From: Candidatus Thermofonsia Clade 1 bacterium
GTDB taxonomy: Bacteria; Chloroflexota; Anaerolineae; Aggregatilineales; UBA2796
Direction: 5' to 3'
Assembly (NCBI GenBank): GCA_002794705.1
Contig: PGTK01000002.1
Span: 62,001 to 126,000 of the forward strand
DNA: 64,000 nucleotides
How positions within the stretch are numbered: position 1 is the first letter of the stretch; each line of letters starts with the position of its first letter. The position numbers were made by a program, and so were the translations under genes. A model generated the notes under the pieces. That model was not told the origin of the DNA. It was given only the letters and a program-made list of their open reading frames with translations, and searched no databases. Of the stretch, positions 8,450-16,461 are shown piece after piece.

Positions 8450-9037
8450 ATGGCTGACGATCCGATCTGGCTGCAGCCCACGCGCCCAAGCCGCGCTGAT
8501 GCCCTCCGCAACCGCGAATTGATCCTAGAGACAGCGCAGCGCCTGTTCGCGGCGCATGGCGTCGAGTCGGTCAGCATGTCCGCCATTGCGGAGGCGGCTG
8601 AGGTCGGCAAGGGGACGCTCTACCGCCATTTTGCCAACAAAACTGACCTGTGCCTTGCGCTGCTCGATCAGCAGCAGCGCGATCTGCAGGAGCGCACTTT
8701 GCAGCGCCTGCGCCAAAACGACGATCCTGAGGCGAATCTGCGCTGGTTCCTGCGCGAGGCGCTCACCTTCGTCTGGCACAACTTGCCGCTCTTGCTGGTC
8801 GGCGCGCCTGAGGCGCACTTGATGCACACAGCGGCGCACGCTTGGTGGCATCAGACTGTGCGCGGCTTGTTGGCGCGGCTGGGCGTCAAGCAGCACCTCG
8901 ATTATGCTGCTGATGCGCTCTACATCATGCTGGAGGCGCATACCGTCCAGTTTCAGCGCCAAAGGCGCGCTTGCACACTTGATGAGCTGGTCGCGGGCAT
9001 TCACGCCCTGCTCGAAGGCTTCCTAAATGGACGTTAG
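8450..9037 (+). CDS. TetR/AcrR family transcriptional regulator
   Basis: 195 residues. The N-terminal helix-turn-helix is clear: RELILETAQRLFAAHGVES followed by MSAIAEAAEVGKGTLYRHF, the classical TetR DNA-recognition helix, then NKTDLCLALL. The C-terminal ligand-binding half is not assignable. TetR proteins bind short palindromes as dimers and leave them on ligand binding. A perfect 20-bp palindrome is found 62 nt after this gene in front of yceI, and a related GGAC-N4-GTCC element covers its own stop codon, which makes yceI a likely target. It is preceded at 5 nt by the small zinc-binding protein. Confidence 0.92.
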   Translation: MADDPIWLQPTRPSRADALRNRELILETAQRLFAAHGVESVSMSAIAEAAEVGKGTLYRHFANKTDLCLALLDQQQRDLQERTLQRLRQNDDPEANLRWFLREALTFVWHNLPLLLVGAPEAHLMHTAAHAWWHQTVRGLLARLGVKQHLDYAADALYIMLEAHTVQFQRQRRACTLDELVAGIHALLEGFLNGR

Positions 9038-9098
9038 TCCGCTTCTCATTAAAGTCTAAGCCAAGCGAGGCTTCGAGTGTGCTATTCTCTCCTATGTG

Positions 9099-9118
9099 AA
9101 ACGGACTGCAGTCCGTTT
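9099..9118. promoter_or_regulatory. Perfect 20-bp palindrome, candidate TetR operator
   Basis: AAACGGACTGCAGTCCGTTT is identical to its own reverse complement. It lies between the TetR gene and yceI, 31 nt before the yceI start. A related core, GGAC-GTTA-GTCC, is at 9029-9040 over the TetR stop. Size and symmetry fit a TetR dimer or pair-of-dimers site; the link to the adjacent regulator is inference. Confidence 0.65.
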
Positions 9119-9149
9119 AGTTTTTCAGTACGAAAGGAATGCTCAGACA

Positions 9150-9677
9150 ATGGCAACTTGGCAGCTTGATACCGCGCACAGCAGCGCGACCTTCGCCGTG
9201 CGCCACATGATGATCACCACTGTGCGCGGCAGCTTCAACATTAAAGACGGCAAGATCGTCTTCGATCCCGCTAATCCGTCGGCTGCTTCCGTTGAGGCGA
9301 CGCTAGATGTAGCAAGTGTGAACACTGGCGTGGCTGACCGCGATAATCACCTGCGCAGCGCCGACTTTTTTGACGCCGCCAACCACCCGACCATCACCTT
9401 CAAAAGCACTTCCGTAAAGCCGACGGGCGAAAATACGGCTGAGATCGCAGGCGACCTGACCATTCGCGGCGTGGCGCGTCCTGTTGTCTTGAAGACTGAG
9501 TTTCTCGGTCAGGGCAAGGGCATGGACGGCAAGACGCGGGCAGGTTTCGTTGCCACCACTAAGATCAACCGTGAGGACTGGGGCTTGACGTGGAATGTGA
9601 TGCTTGAGGCGGGCGGCGTGCTGGTCAGCAAGGAAGTCAACATCGAGCTGGACATCCAAGCAGTGTTGGCTGAGTGA
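9150..9677 (+). CDS. YceI family protein
   Basis: 175 residues, full domain length. WQLDTAHSSATFAVRHMMIT at the start and REDWGLTWNVMLEAGGVLVS near the end are typical of the YceI lipocalin-like beta-barrel, which binds isoprenoid or amide lipids. No signal peptide is present, so this copy should be cytoplasmic. Start ATG 9150 has AAAGGA about 10 nt ahead; the reading frame continues upstream to 9096 but that would run through the palindrome. Probably controlled by the upstream TetR protein through the 20-bp palindrome at 9099-9118. Physiological ligand unknown. Confidence 0.9.
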   Translation: MATWQLDTAHSSATFAVRHMMITTVRGSFNIKDGKIVFDPANPSAASVEATLDVASVNTGVADRDNHLRSADFFDAANHPTITFKSTSVKPTGENTAEIAGDLTIRGVARPVVLKTEFLGQGKGMDGKTRAGFVATTKINREDWGLTWNVMLEAGGVLVSKEVNIELDIQAVLAE

Positions 9678-9712
9678 CAGCGCTCAATTTACACTTCCCA
9701 GAATAGCTTTAT

Positions 9713-9743
9713 CAGGCAGGCGCGCTATAATTGAGCCTGCCTG
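9713..9743 (+). promoter_or_regulatory. TATAAT box framed by a 9-bp inverted repeat
   Basis: CAGGCAGGC (9713-9721) and GCCTGCCTG (9735-9743) are exact inverted copies separated by 13 nt, and the -10 hexamer TATAAT (9726-9731) lies in the middle. A dimeric repressor binding both arms would block the promoter of the deacetylase-murA operon. No good -35 is seen 17 nt upstream. Confidence 0.55.
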
Positions 9744-9766
9744 TACGTTATTCTGCGGAGTGATTC

Positions 9767-10558
9767 GTGTCTGAAGTCCGTTTATCCCCGCGCCTGAGTC
9801 GCCGTGCCTTCCTGCAGACTCTAGGCATGGCGGCGCTGGGCGTTGCGTTACCTCGCTTACCTTCCAGCACAAAAGATCAGCCCTTCCGCGTGCCGCCCAC
9901 GCTGATGTTCCACACCAAAGATCGCTGGAAGTTGCCGCGCATTCTGGAGTGGCTGCGCGAGCAGGGCTATGAGAGCATCGGCTATGCAGACCTACTCAAG
10001 GCATTGCATGGCGAAAGCGCCCTGCCCGAAAAGCCCATCATCCTGACCATTGATGACATCGCGCCCAGCTACATCCAGCCCTATTTTCTGGCGATGGCAG
10101 AGGAAGTGGAGAGAGTCGGCTATCGCGGCGTTTTTGCTGTGGTCGCGGATCAGCCGCCGCAGCGCGCCGAACGCGGCTGGGCGATCTTACGCGAGTTGGC
10201 AGAGCGCGGCTGGGAGCTCGATACGCACACTAGCTACCACAGCTACTTGCCCGCGCTCAGGTTGCCCGATCTGCGCACTGAGATCGTACAATCGGCGGAA
10301 TGGATCGCCGAAGGGACAGGCTACACGCCCCTCAGCTTGATCGCGCCCTATGGCGGCGTCTATCGGCACGGACGTGAGTTCGATCCGCGCATTTTTGAGG
10401 TCGCTGCCGAGGCGGGACTCGCCTTTGTGGTCGGTATTGTAGGTGGGCGTTTCATCGGCGCTGATGCTCAACTGCCTTACTATGTGGGGCGTGTGGGCAT
10501 TGGGCGTGACCATATACAGACAGGCTATTGGATTCAGAACTTCTATCGAGGATCGTAG
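9767..10558 (+). CDS. Tat-exported polysaccharide deacetylase-like protein
   Basis: 263 residues, GTG start. The N-terminus has a twin-arginine signal, SRRAFLQTLGMAALGVALP (residues 12-30), so a folded protein is exported. The remainder has the NodB order: ILTIDDIAPS supplies the aspartates, ELDTHTSYH the H-x3-H metal pair, and LIAPYGGVYR the following loop. A role in trimming peptidoglycan or surface polysaccharide is likely, because murA follows after 3 nt and both share the promoter with a symmetric operator at 9713-9743. The substrate is not shown. Confidence 0.8.
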   Translation: MSEVRLSPRLSRRAFLQTLGMAALGVALPRLPSSTKDQPFRVPPTLMFHTKDRWKLPRILEWLREQGYESIGYADLLKALHGESALPEKPIILTIDDIAPSYIQPYFLAMAEEVERVGYRGVFAVVADQPPQRAERGWAILRELAERGWELDTHTSYHSYLPALRLPDLRTEIVQSAEWIAEGTGYTPLSLIAPYGGVYRHGREFDPRIFEVAAEAGLAFVVGIVGGRFIGADAQLPYYVGRVGIGRDHIQTGYWIQNFYRGS

Positions 10559-10561
10559 CCG

Positions 10562-11857
10562 ATGCAGCAATTCATCATCGAAGGCGGCTATCCGCTGAAT
10601 GGAACGCTTGAGGTCGGCGGCAATAAAAACGCTGTGCTGAAGCTGATGGCTGCCTGTCTGTTGACCGATCAGCCTGTTACGTTGACCAACGTGCCGAGCA
10701 TCCTAGACGTGCGTGTCATGGCGGAGATTCTGCGCAAATTGGGCGCGTCGGTCACCTATGATGAGGCGGCGCAGCGCATGACCATTCACGCTGAGCAGTT
10801 GCAGACGCATGTGGTAGACGCGGCGCTCTCAACGCGCCTACGCGCTAGTATCGTATTAGCAGGCGCGCTGCTGGGTAGACTCGGCGCGGCAGTCTTGCCT
10901 TTTCCGGGCGGCGATGTGATCGGGCGACGGCGCGTGGATACACATTTGCTGGCATTGCAGAAGCTGGGCGCGCAGATCGAAGTCTCACGGGGCTTTCACA
11001 TGCGCACAGAAGGGCTGCGCGGCGCGGACATCTTGCTGGACGAGGCGAGCGTCACGGCGACCGAGAATGCATTGCTTGCAGCGGCGCGGGCTAAGGGTAC
11101 AACGGTCATTCGCAATGCTGCTTGTGAGCCGCACGTGCAGGATTTGTGCCGCTTTTTGGTCATGCTGGGCGTTTCAATTGAGGGAATCGGCTCCAACCAG
11201 CTGACTGTGCGTGGCACACAGCAGCTAGGCGGCGGCACGTTCCGCGTGGGCGCCGATTACATCGAAGTGGCGAGCTATATCGGCGCAGCAGCGGTCACAG
11301 GCGGCGAGGTGCTGATCAAAAACGCCGATCCACAGCACTTAGCGATGATCGAGCTGGTCTATCACAAGCTGGGCGTACATTGGGAAGTGCGCGGCGCGGA
11401 TATCTTCGTGCCACGCGGACAGACCATGCGCATCCAGACCGATCTAGGCAACCGCATTCCTGTGATCAAAGCGCAGCCATGGCCTGCCTTCCCTTCAGAC
11501 CTGCTCAGCATTGCTCTCGTGATCGCTACGCAGTCTTCAGGTGCGGTCATGTTCCATGAGTGGATGTATGACGGGCGGCTGTTCTTCACCGATAAGCTCG
11601 TGAGCATGGGCGCCCGCATCGTGCTGTGCGATCCGCATCGGGCGCTCGTGCAAGGGCATACGCCGCTGCACGGCGATTTGACTATCAGCAGTCCCGATAT
11701 TCGAGCGGGCATTGCGCTGCTTCTAGCGGCGCTGTGCGCACGCGGCACGACGATCATCGGCAATGTGCAGCACATTGATCGCGGCTACGAGCGTGTAGAG
11801 GAGAAATTGAGCGCACTAGGCGCTAAAATTGAGCGTGTGACAACTTCGCAAGCCTGA
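10562..11857 (+). CDS. murA: UDP-N-acetylglucosamine 1-carboxyvinyltransferase (MurA) with Asp at the catalytic position
   Basis: 431 residues, normal length. First committed step of peptidoglycan synthesis: enolpyruvyl transfer from PEP to UDP-GlcNAc. The PEP-site Lys22 is present in GGNKNAVLKLM, and DIRAGIALLLAAL keeps the C-terminal catalytic Arg. The loop that holds Cys115 in E. coli reads FPGGDVIGRRRVDTH here, with Asp118 in the cysteine position. A Cys-to-Asp change is known in Mycobacterium and Chlamydia MurA and makes the enzyme insensitive to fosfomycin, which alkylates that cysteine. So intrinsic fosfomycin resistance is expected. Cotranscribed with the Tat-exported deacetylase. Confidence 0.94.
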   Translation: MQQFIIEGGYPLNGTLEVGGNKNAVLKLMAACLLTDQPVTLTNVPSILDVRVMAEILRKLGASVTYDEAAQRMTIHAEQLQTHVVDAALSTRLRASIVLAGALLGRLGAAVLPFPGGDVIGRRRVDTHLLALQKLGAQIEVSRGFHMRTEGLRGADILLDEASVTATENALLAAARAKGTTVIRNAACEPHVQDLCRFLVMLGVSIEGIGSNQLTVRGTQQLGGGTFRVGADYIEVASYIGAAAVTGGEVLIKNADPQHLAMIELVYHKLGVHWEVRGADIFVPRGQTMRIQTDLGNRIPVIKAQPWPAFPSDLLSIALVIATQSSGAVMFHEWMYDGRLFFTDKLVSMGARIVLCDPHRALVQGHTPLHGDLTISSPDIRAGIALLLAALCARGTTIIGNVQHIDRGYERVEEKLSALGAKIERVTTSQA

Positions 11858-11871
11858 GAGGGCGAGTCTCT

Positions 11872-11880
11872 TGCTATAAT
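11872..11880 (+). promoter_or_regulatory. Extended -10 promoter
   Basis: TGCTATAAT is a perfect extended -10 element 43 nt before the next start codon. No good -35 is seen, as is usual for extended -10 promoters. Confidence 0.5.
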
Positions 11881-11922
11881 CGGATATGGCTGCGTGCTAG
11901 GCGTATATAGGACAGAGAAACT

Positions 11923-12876
11923 ATGACTCGACAAAAACGTGCGGCTGATGAATTGCGCGGGCGCGTGCTTGGCACGCTGCTGGCAGACGCTTTTTTCATG
12001 TGGCCTAGTGCCCTTGTGATCGGCTTGACCATGATCGCCTTTTTCTCTGGTTTGACGCTCTTCCCCGGCTTTCAGCCGTGGATGTGGCTAGTGATCGGGG
12101 CAATTTTAGAGGCACTCTACCTCGTGATCACGGTCACAGACCCTGCGGCGCGCCGTGAGGCAGTCAGCCGCCTGTTGCAAGGGCGCTTCGATCCACGCGA
12201 CATCAAGAACTTGCCCGCTCGTCAACGCCTGCAAAAGGCGCTGGAGTACAAGCGCAGCATTGATGAGTTCATCGCCAAGCAGAGCGGCGCGATGCAAGTT
12301 GCTTTGCAGGATACTGCCCGCGAGATCGAAGATTGGATCGAACAGATTTACTTGCTGGGCAAGAGCATTGATAATTTCGAGTCGAACACGATTGTGGAGC
12401 GCGATAGGCGCGAGGTGCCGACCCAGCTGCGCGCCCTCGAGACGCGCCTGAAAATGGAGACCGATCCTGCTGTCCGTGCTGAGCTGGAGGAGGCAATTGC
12501 TATCCGTCAGCGCCTGCTCAACGATCTGCAGAAGGTCGCCAGCTTGATCAAGCGCACTGAAATCCGCATGGATAACACAGTGGCACAGCTCAGCTCGGTT
12601 CACGCTAAGCTGCAGCAGATGGCGCACACCCGTGAGATGGATAGCTCACGCGCTCGCCGTCTTGCCCAAGAGATTCACAAGGAAGTTGCGGCGCTTGCCG
12701 ACATCGTTGAGGCAATGGAGGATGTCTACAGCGTCAGCGGCAGCAGCAGCTATGCCAGCGCTGCGGATCGGCTGAGCGCGCACGTCGAGACCGCGTCCGC
12801 GCAGAGTGAAGAGAGCGAACTTGACCGCTTTTTATCGGAGGAGCAGGCACGTCGGCGTGCCTCACACAACGAATGA
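11923..12876 (+). CDS. Membrane-anchored coiled-coil protein
   Basis: 317 residues. Two hydrophobic helices lie near the N-terminus (about 25-47 and 52-67), followed by a long, charged, Ala/Leu/Glu-rich region (about 90-270) with strong heptad-like coiled-coil character, then a Ser-rich acidic tail. No known domain recognised. The shape (membrane hairpin plus cytoplasmic coiled coil) suggests a scaffold or structural role, but nothing in the sequence names a function. It has its own extended -10 promoter and meets the 6-phosphogluconolactonase gene tail to tail with a 3-nt gap. Confidence 0.7.
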   Translation: MTRQKRAADELRGRVLGTLLADAFFMWPSALVIGLTMIAFFSGLTLFPGFQPWMWLVIGAILEALYLVITVTDPAARREAVSRLLQGRFDPRDIKNLPARQRLQKALEYKRSIDEFIAKQSGAMQVALQDTAREIEDWIEQIYLLGKSIDNFESNTIVERDRREVPTQLRALETRLKMETDPAVRAELEEAIAIRQRLLNDLQKVASLIKRTEIRMDNTVAQLSSVHAKLQQMAHTREMDSSRARRLAQEIHKEVAALADIVEAMEDVYSVSGSSSYASAADRLSAHVETASAQSEESELDRFLSEEQARRRASHNE

Positions 12877-12879
12877 CGC

Positions 12880-13581
12880 TCAGCTCTGCGGCAGCGCCGA
12901 TGCAGCCGCCGAGTCGATCAGCCAGAGCGCTTCGTGGATCAACTGCGAAGGGTAGTGTTGCGGATCGGGCGCTCCGTTCAGCACATTGCGCAGTGCTGTT
13001 GCTTTACTTTCGCCGCTCACCATGAAAAGTTTGTGCCGCGCCGCGTTGATGTATGGCGCTGTCAGGGTCAGCCTCCACGCTGTGAGTTTCGGCACATAAT
13101 TTGCCACACAAGCGCGCTCAGTTTCATCCAATGCAAGCGTCTCTGGGAAAAGTGAGGCGGTATGAGCATCCTCGCCCATGCCCAGCAAGACCACATCCAG
13201 CTGCACGCCTTGCAAGAGCGCATTGTACACCTCTGCCGCTTGAGTCGGCTCAATCTCGCCTTCCATCCGATAGACGTTCGCCTCTGGTATCTGGATCGGC
13301 TCAAGCAGCACGCGCTTGACCATGCCATAGTTGCTCTCAGCGTGATCGGGCGGCACACAGCGCTCATCTGTGAAGTAGACGTGCGTGCGCGTCCAATCGA
13401 GTTGAGCACGCCATTCGGGCAGAGCTAAGAGCGCGTAGAGTGGCACGGGCGTGCTGCCACCTGAGAGCGCAAGACGGTAGACTCCGCGTTCCTCCAGCGC
13501 CTGCCTGCCCCATTTGACAATCAGCGCCGCGACCGCCCACGTGAGATCGGCGAGGTCGCGGTGAATTTTTACGGTGCTCAT
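12880..13581 (-). CDS. pgl: 6-phosphogluconolactonase
   Basis: 233 residues, typical length for the DevB/NagB-like lactonase that hydrolyses 6-phosphogluconolactone in the oxidative pentose phosphate pathway. LALSGGSTPVPLYALLA is the sugar-phosphate binding loop, VYFTDERCVPPDHAESNYGM holds the DER and S/N-Y residues, and LLGMGEDAHTASLFP carries the G-x-G-x-D-G-H-T-like catalytic segment (here E-D-A-H-T-A). Start is ATG 13581. No partner genes of the pathway (zwf, gnd) are in the window. Confidence 0.92.
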   Translation of the reverse strand: MSTVKIHRDLADLTWAVAALIVKWGRQALEERGVYRLALSGGSTPVPLYALLALPEWRAQLDWTRTHVYFTDERCVPPDHAESNYGMVKRVLLEPIQIPEANVYRMEGEIEPTQAAEVYNALLQGVQLDVVLLGMGEDAHTASLFPETLALDETERACVANYVPKLTAWRLTLTAPYINAARHKLFMVSGESKATALRNVLNGAPDPQHYPSQLIHEALWLIDSAAASALPQS

Positions 13582-13653
13582 GAATCCTGCTCCCGTGTGT
13601 GCACTTTTAGCGCGATCATAGCCGAGTCTGCCCGATCAGCGAAATTTTGCGCC

Positions 13654-13681
13654 TTGACAGAACTTCAAAGTTGGATATTCT
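13654..13681 (+). promoter_or_regulatory. Promoter of the metal ABC transporter operon
   Basis: TTGACA at 13654-13659, a 16-nt spacer and TATTCT at 13676-13681. Transcription should begin near 13688, directly against the palindrome at 13691-13708. Confidence 0.55.
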
Positions 13682-13690
13682 TGAAAAAGT

Positions 13691-13708
13691 ATTTAGTCTA
13701 GTCTAAAT
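13691..13708. promoter_or_regulatory. DtxR/MntR-like palindromic operator
   Basis: ATTTAGTCTAGTCTAAAT: the arms ATTTAG and CTAAAT are exact inverts and the CTAG centre is symmetric; only the two T bases flanking CTAG break symmetry. The TTAG...CTAA frame recalls the boxes of DtxR/IdeR/MntR-type metalloregulators. It sits at the expected transcription start of the transporter operon, where a metal-loaded repressor would act. Confidence 0.55.
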
Positions 13709-13727
13709 TTGACGAAAAGGCTCAAAT

Positions 13728-14708
13728 ATGAAGCGAATTGTGTATGGCCTGCTTGTGCTGGTGCTATCCTTGCTGCCGCCGAGCGCATTCCAAGCTGAAG
13801 ATCGCTTGCGCGTCGTGGCGACCACGACTCAAGTGGCAGATTTGGCGCGGATCATCGGCGGGGAGCGCCTTGCGCTCACAGCGCTGATGGGCGGCGGCGT
13901 TGATCCGCACTTGTACAAGCCAACCGAGTCCGACATTGCAGCGATGAACGCGGCGCAGCTAGTGATCTACAACGGCTTGAACCTCGAAGGGCAATTCGAG
14001 ACAGTTTTTGAGGCGCTCGGTCAGCGCATGGTGCGCGTATACGCGCTCAGTGAGCCAGTCCTGCAGGCGGGCTTCGTCCTGGAGGAGGAAATTGGCGTGC
14101 CTGACCCGCACTTCTGGTTCGATCCGCGCAACTGGATGCTCGCTGCTGAGGGTCTGGCTGAGGTGCTGGCTGAACTAGACCCCGCCCACGCCGATTTCTA
14201 TCGCGCTAATGCCACAGCGTATATTGAACAGCTTGAGTCGCTCTACGATTGGGCGCTCGCCGCCATGACCGATCCCGCCATTCCTGAGGCGAGGCGCATT
14301 CTGGTCACCTCACACGATGCCTTCCAGTACTTCGGCGATGCCTTCAGTTGGCAGGTGCGCGGCATTCAGGGCATCAGCACAGCGGCTGAGGCAAGTGTGA
14401 GCGCCATTCAAGAGATTGCCGACCTTGTGGTGCGCGAGGGCATTGAAGTGATCTTCGTCGAGAGCAGCGTCTCGCCTGCCACAATTCAAGCTGTGATCGC
14501 GGCAGCGCAGGCGCGTGGTGCAGCCGTGCGCGTCGGCTTGCGCGAGTTGTTCTCAGACGCCATGGGCGCGCCCGATGAATTCGGCGGCACCTACATTGAG
14601 ATGATCGTTCACAACGTAGTGGCTATCTTACAATCGTTCGGCTACAACGTACCGCCTTTGCCCCAATCGCTGGCGCTGGAATTGCCTGAAGACTTCCAAA
14701 GGCGCTAA
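13728..14708 (+). CDS. Metal ABC transporter substrate-binding protein (TroA/ZnuA family)
   Basis: 326 residues with a Sec signal peptide (about 1-22) and no lipobox cysteine. The cluster A-I family binds Mn, Zn or Fe outside the membrane. Four ligands are visible: His61 (GVDPHLYKP), His128 (PDPHFWFDP), His196 (VTSHDAFQYF) and Asp277 (LFSDAMG). A His at the third site is the TroA/ZnuA pattern, whereas Mn-specific PsaA/MntC proteins have Glu, so zinc or a broad metal range is more likely. The His-rich loop of ZnuA is absent. First gene of a four-gene operon with an AAAAGG site before ATG 13728. Confidence 0.92.
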   Translation: MKRIVYGLLVLVLSLLPPSAFQAEDRLRVVATTTQVADLARIIGGERLALTALMGGGVDPHLYKPTESDIAAMNAAQLVIYNGLNLEGQFETVFEALGQRMVRVYALSEPVLQAGFVLEEEIGVPDPHFWFDPRNWMLAAEGLAEVLAELDPAHADFYRANATAYIEQLESLYDWALAAMTDPAIPEARRILVTSHDAFQYFGDAFSWQVRGIQGISTAAEASVSAIQEIADLVVREGIEVIFVESSVSPATIQAVIAAAQARGAAVRVGLRELFSDAMGAPDEFGGTYIEMIVHNVVAILQSFGYNVPPLPQSLALELPEDFQRR

Positions 14709-14735
14709 ATTTTCCCTCTGGAAAGGATACCAAAC

Positions 14736-15512
14736 ATGACCGACGGGCTATACGCGCTTGAAATTAACGATCTGACCGTTGCCTACCATCAGAAGCCCGT
14801 GCTGTGGGATGTAGACCTGCGCGTGCCTAGCGGCGCGCTGATGGCAATTGTCGGACCGAACGGCGCGGGCAAAAGCACGCTGATCAAGGCGGCGCTTGAC
14901 CTGATCCCGCGTGCCGCAGGCGATGTGCGCTTCTTCGGCGCGCCGCTGCGCCGAGTCCGCGCTCGGATTGGCTATGTGCCACAGCGCAACAGCGTGGATT
15001 GGGACTTCCCCACCACTGCGCTCGACGTTGTGATGATGGGCTTATACGGCAAGCTGGGCTGGTTGCGCCGTCCTGATCGCTCAGCGCGCCAAGCGGCGCT
15101 CACAGCGCTTGAGCAAGTTGGCATGGCGGCATTCGCAGAGCGCCAGATCAGCCAGCTGAGCGGCGGACAGCAACAGCGCGTCTTTTTGGCACGCGCCCTA
15201 GCCCAAAACGCCGATCTGTACTTCATGGACGAGCCATTCGCGGCTGTGGACGCCGTCACAGAGCGCGCCATTGTGAATTTGCTGCGCATCCTGCGCGATC
15301 AAGGCAAGACCGTGATTATGGTGCATCACGACCTGCAAACGGTCGCGGAATACTTTGATTGGGTGACCCTGCTAAACGTGGAAGTGATCGCCAGTGGCAC
15401 AGTACAAAGCGCCTTCACAGAAGAGAATATTCGGCGGACGTATGGCGGACGGATCGGCGCGTTGCCGTTGACAGTAGACGGCTCACGCGAGGCAAACGCC
15501 TATGTTGCCTGA
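14736..15512 (+). CDS. Metal ABC transporter ATP-binding protein
   Basis: 258 residues. Complete ABC ATPase: Walker [14 protein letters not shown]-loop [12 protein letters not shown] (the W-D-F-P form is usual in Mn/Zn importers), signature [15 protein letters not shown], Walker [13 protein letters not shown] and switch His in VHHDLQTV. It powers the import complex formed with the two permeases that follow. The RBS GGAAAGGA precedes ATG 14736, and the stop overlaps the next start by 11 nt. Confidence 0.95.
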   Translation: MTDGLYALEINDLTVAYHQKPVLWDVDLRVPSGALMAIVGPNGAGKSTLIKAALDLIPRAAGDVRFFGAPLRRVRARIGYVPQRNSVDWDFPTTALDVVMMGLYGKLGWLRRPDRSARQAALTALEQVGMAAFAERQISQLSGGQQQRVFLARALAQNADLYFMDEPFAAVDAVTERAIVNLLRILRDQGKTVIMVHHDLQTVAEYFDWVTLLNVEVIASGTVQSAFTEENIRRTYGGRIGALPLTVDGSREANAYVA

Positions 15513-16461
15513 GGATCGGCACGTTTGGCGGCTGATCGGTGTGATAGCGCTGCTCATGGCGCTTGGCGTGCCGCTGAGCATCGCCTTCGGCGTGCAATAT
15601 GACTACACCCTGACCGGTGTAGCGCTCGGCGGCGCGCTTTTGGGCATCCTATGCGGCATGACGGGGACATTCGCGGTGTTGCGCCGCCAAAGCCTGATCG
15701 GCGATACGCTCTCGCACGCGGCGCTGCCGGGGGTGGTGCTTGCCTTCCTGCTTTTTGGGCGCGAGTCCTTTGCCTTGCTGATGGGCGCAGCGCTGACGGG
15801 CGGTCTGGGCGTGCTGATGGTCAATTGGCTGGTCAGCACCACGCGCCTGAAGCAAGATGGGGCAATGGGGATCGTCCTGGCGGCATTTTTTGCAGTCGGT
15901 ATAGCCCTGCTGTCATATATCCAAGGGCGGCTCGGCGCCAGCCAAGCCGGCTTGGATAAATTCATCTTCGGGCAGGCAGCAGCGATCATTGAGCGCGACG
16001 TGGCGATTCTGGGCATAGCGTGCCTGCTGATCGGCGCGTTGCTCTACGCCTTCTGGAAAGAATTCAAGCTGCTGACTTTTGATCCTGACTTTGCGCGTGC
16101 AGCAGGTTTGCCCATAGCGCGCCTGAACGCGCTGCTCACAGGCGCAATGGTAGCTGTGATCGTGCTGGGCTTGCAGCTGGCAGGCGCCATCTTGATGGTC
16201 GGCTTGCTGATCGCGCCTGCAGCCGCTGCACGGCAATGGACTCGCCGTCTAGAGCAGATGATCGTCCTAGCCATGCTCTTCGGCGCGTTCAGCGGCAGCG
16301 CAGGCGCCGTGCTGAGCGCAATTGAGCGCGGCTTGCCAACTGGTCCGCTGATGATCGTGGTGGCGTGCGCCCTAGTGCTAGTGAGCATCCTATTTGCACC
16401 ACAGCGCGGCGTCCTCTGGCAGATAGGGCGTCAACAGTGCGCCAAAAGTGAGGCGTCATGA
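15502..16461 (+). CDS. Metal ABC transporter permease (ABC-3 family)
   Basis: 319 residues with about nine hydrophobic segments. ABC-3 features: [27 protein letters not shown] near the N-terminus and the coupling segment [21 protein letters not shown], which contacts the ATPase. The gene overlaps the ATPase gene by 11 nt and its stop overlaps the next permease start as ATGA. Two unequal permeases in one operon is the TroC/TroD arrangement, so this probably forms a heterodimer with the following fused protein. Confidence 0.93.
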   Translation: MLPEDRHVWRLIGVIALLMALGVPLSIAFGVQYDYTLTGVALGGALLGILCGMTGTFAVLRRQSLIGDTLSHAALPGVVLAFLLFGRESFALLMGAALTGGLGVLMVNWLVSTTRLKQDGAMGIVLAAFFAVGIALLSYIQGRLGASQAGLDKFIFGQAAAIIERDVAILGIACLLIGALLYAFWKEFKLLTFDPDFARAAGLPIARLNALLTGAMVAVIVLGLQLAGAILMVGLLIAPAAAARQWTRRLEQMIVLAMLFGAFSGSAGAVLSAIERGLPTGPLMIVVACALVLVSILFAPQRGVLWQIGRQQCAKSEAS

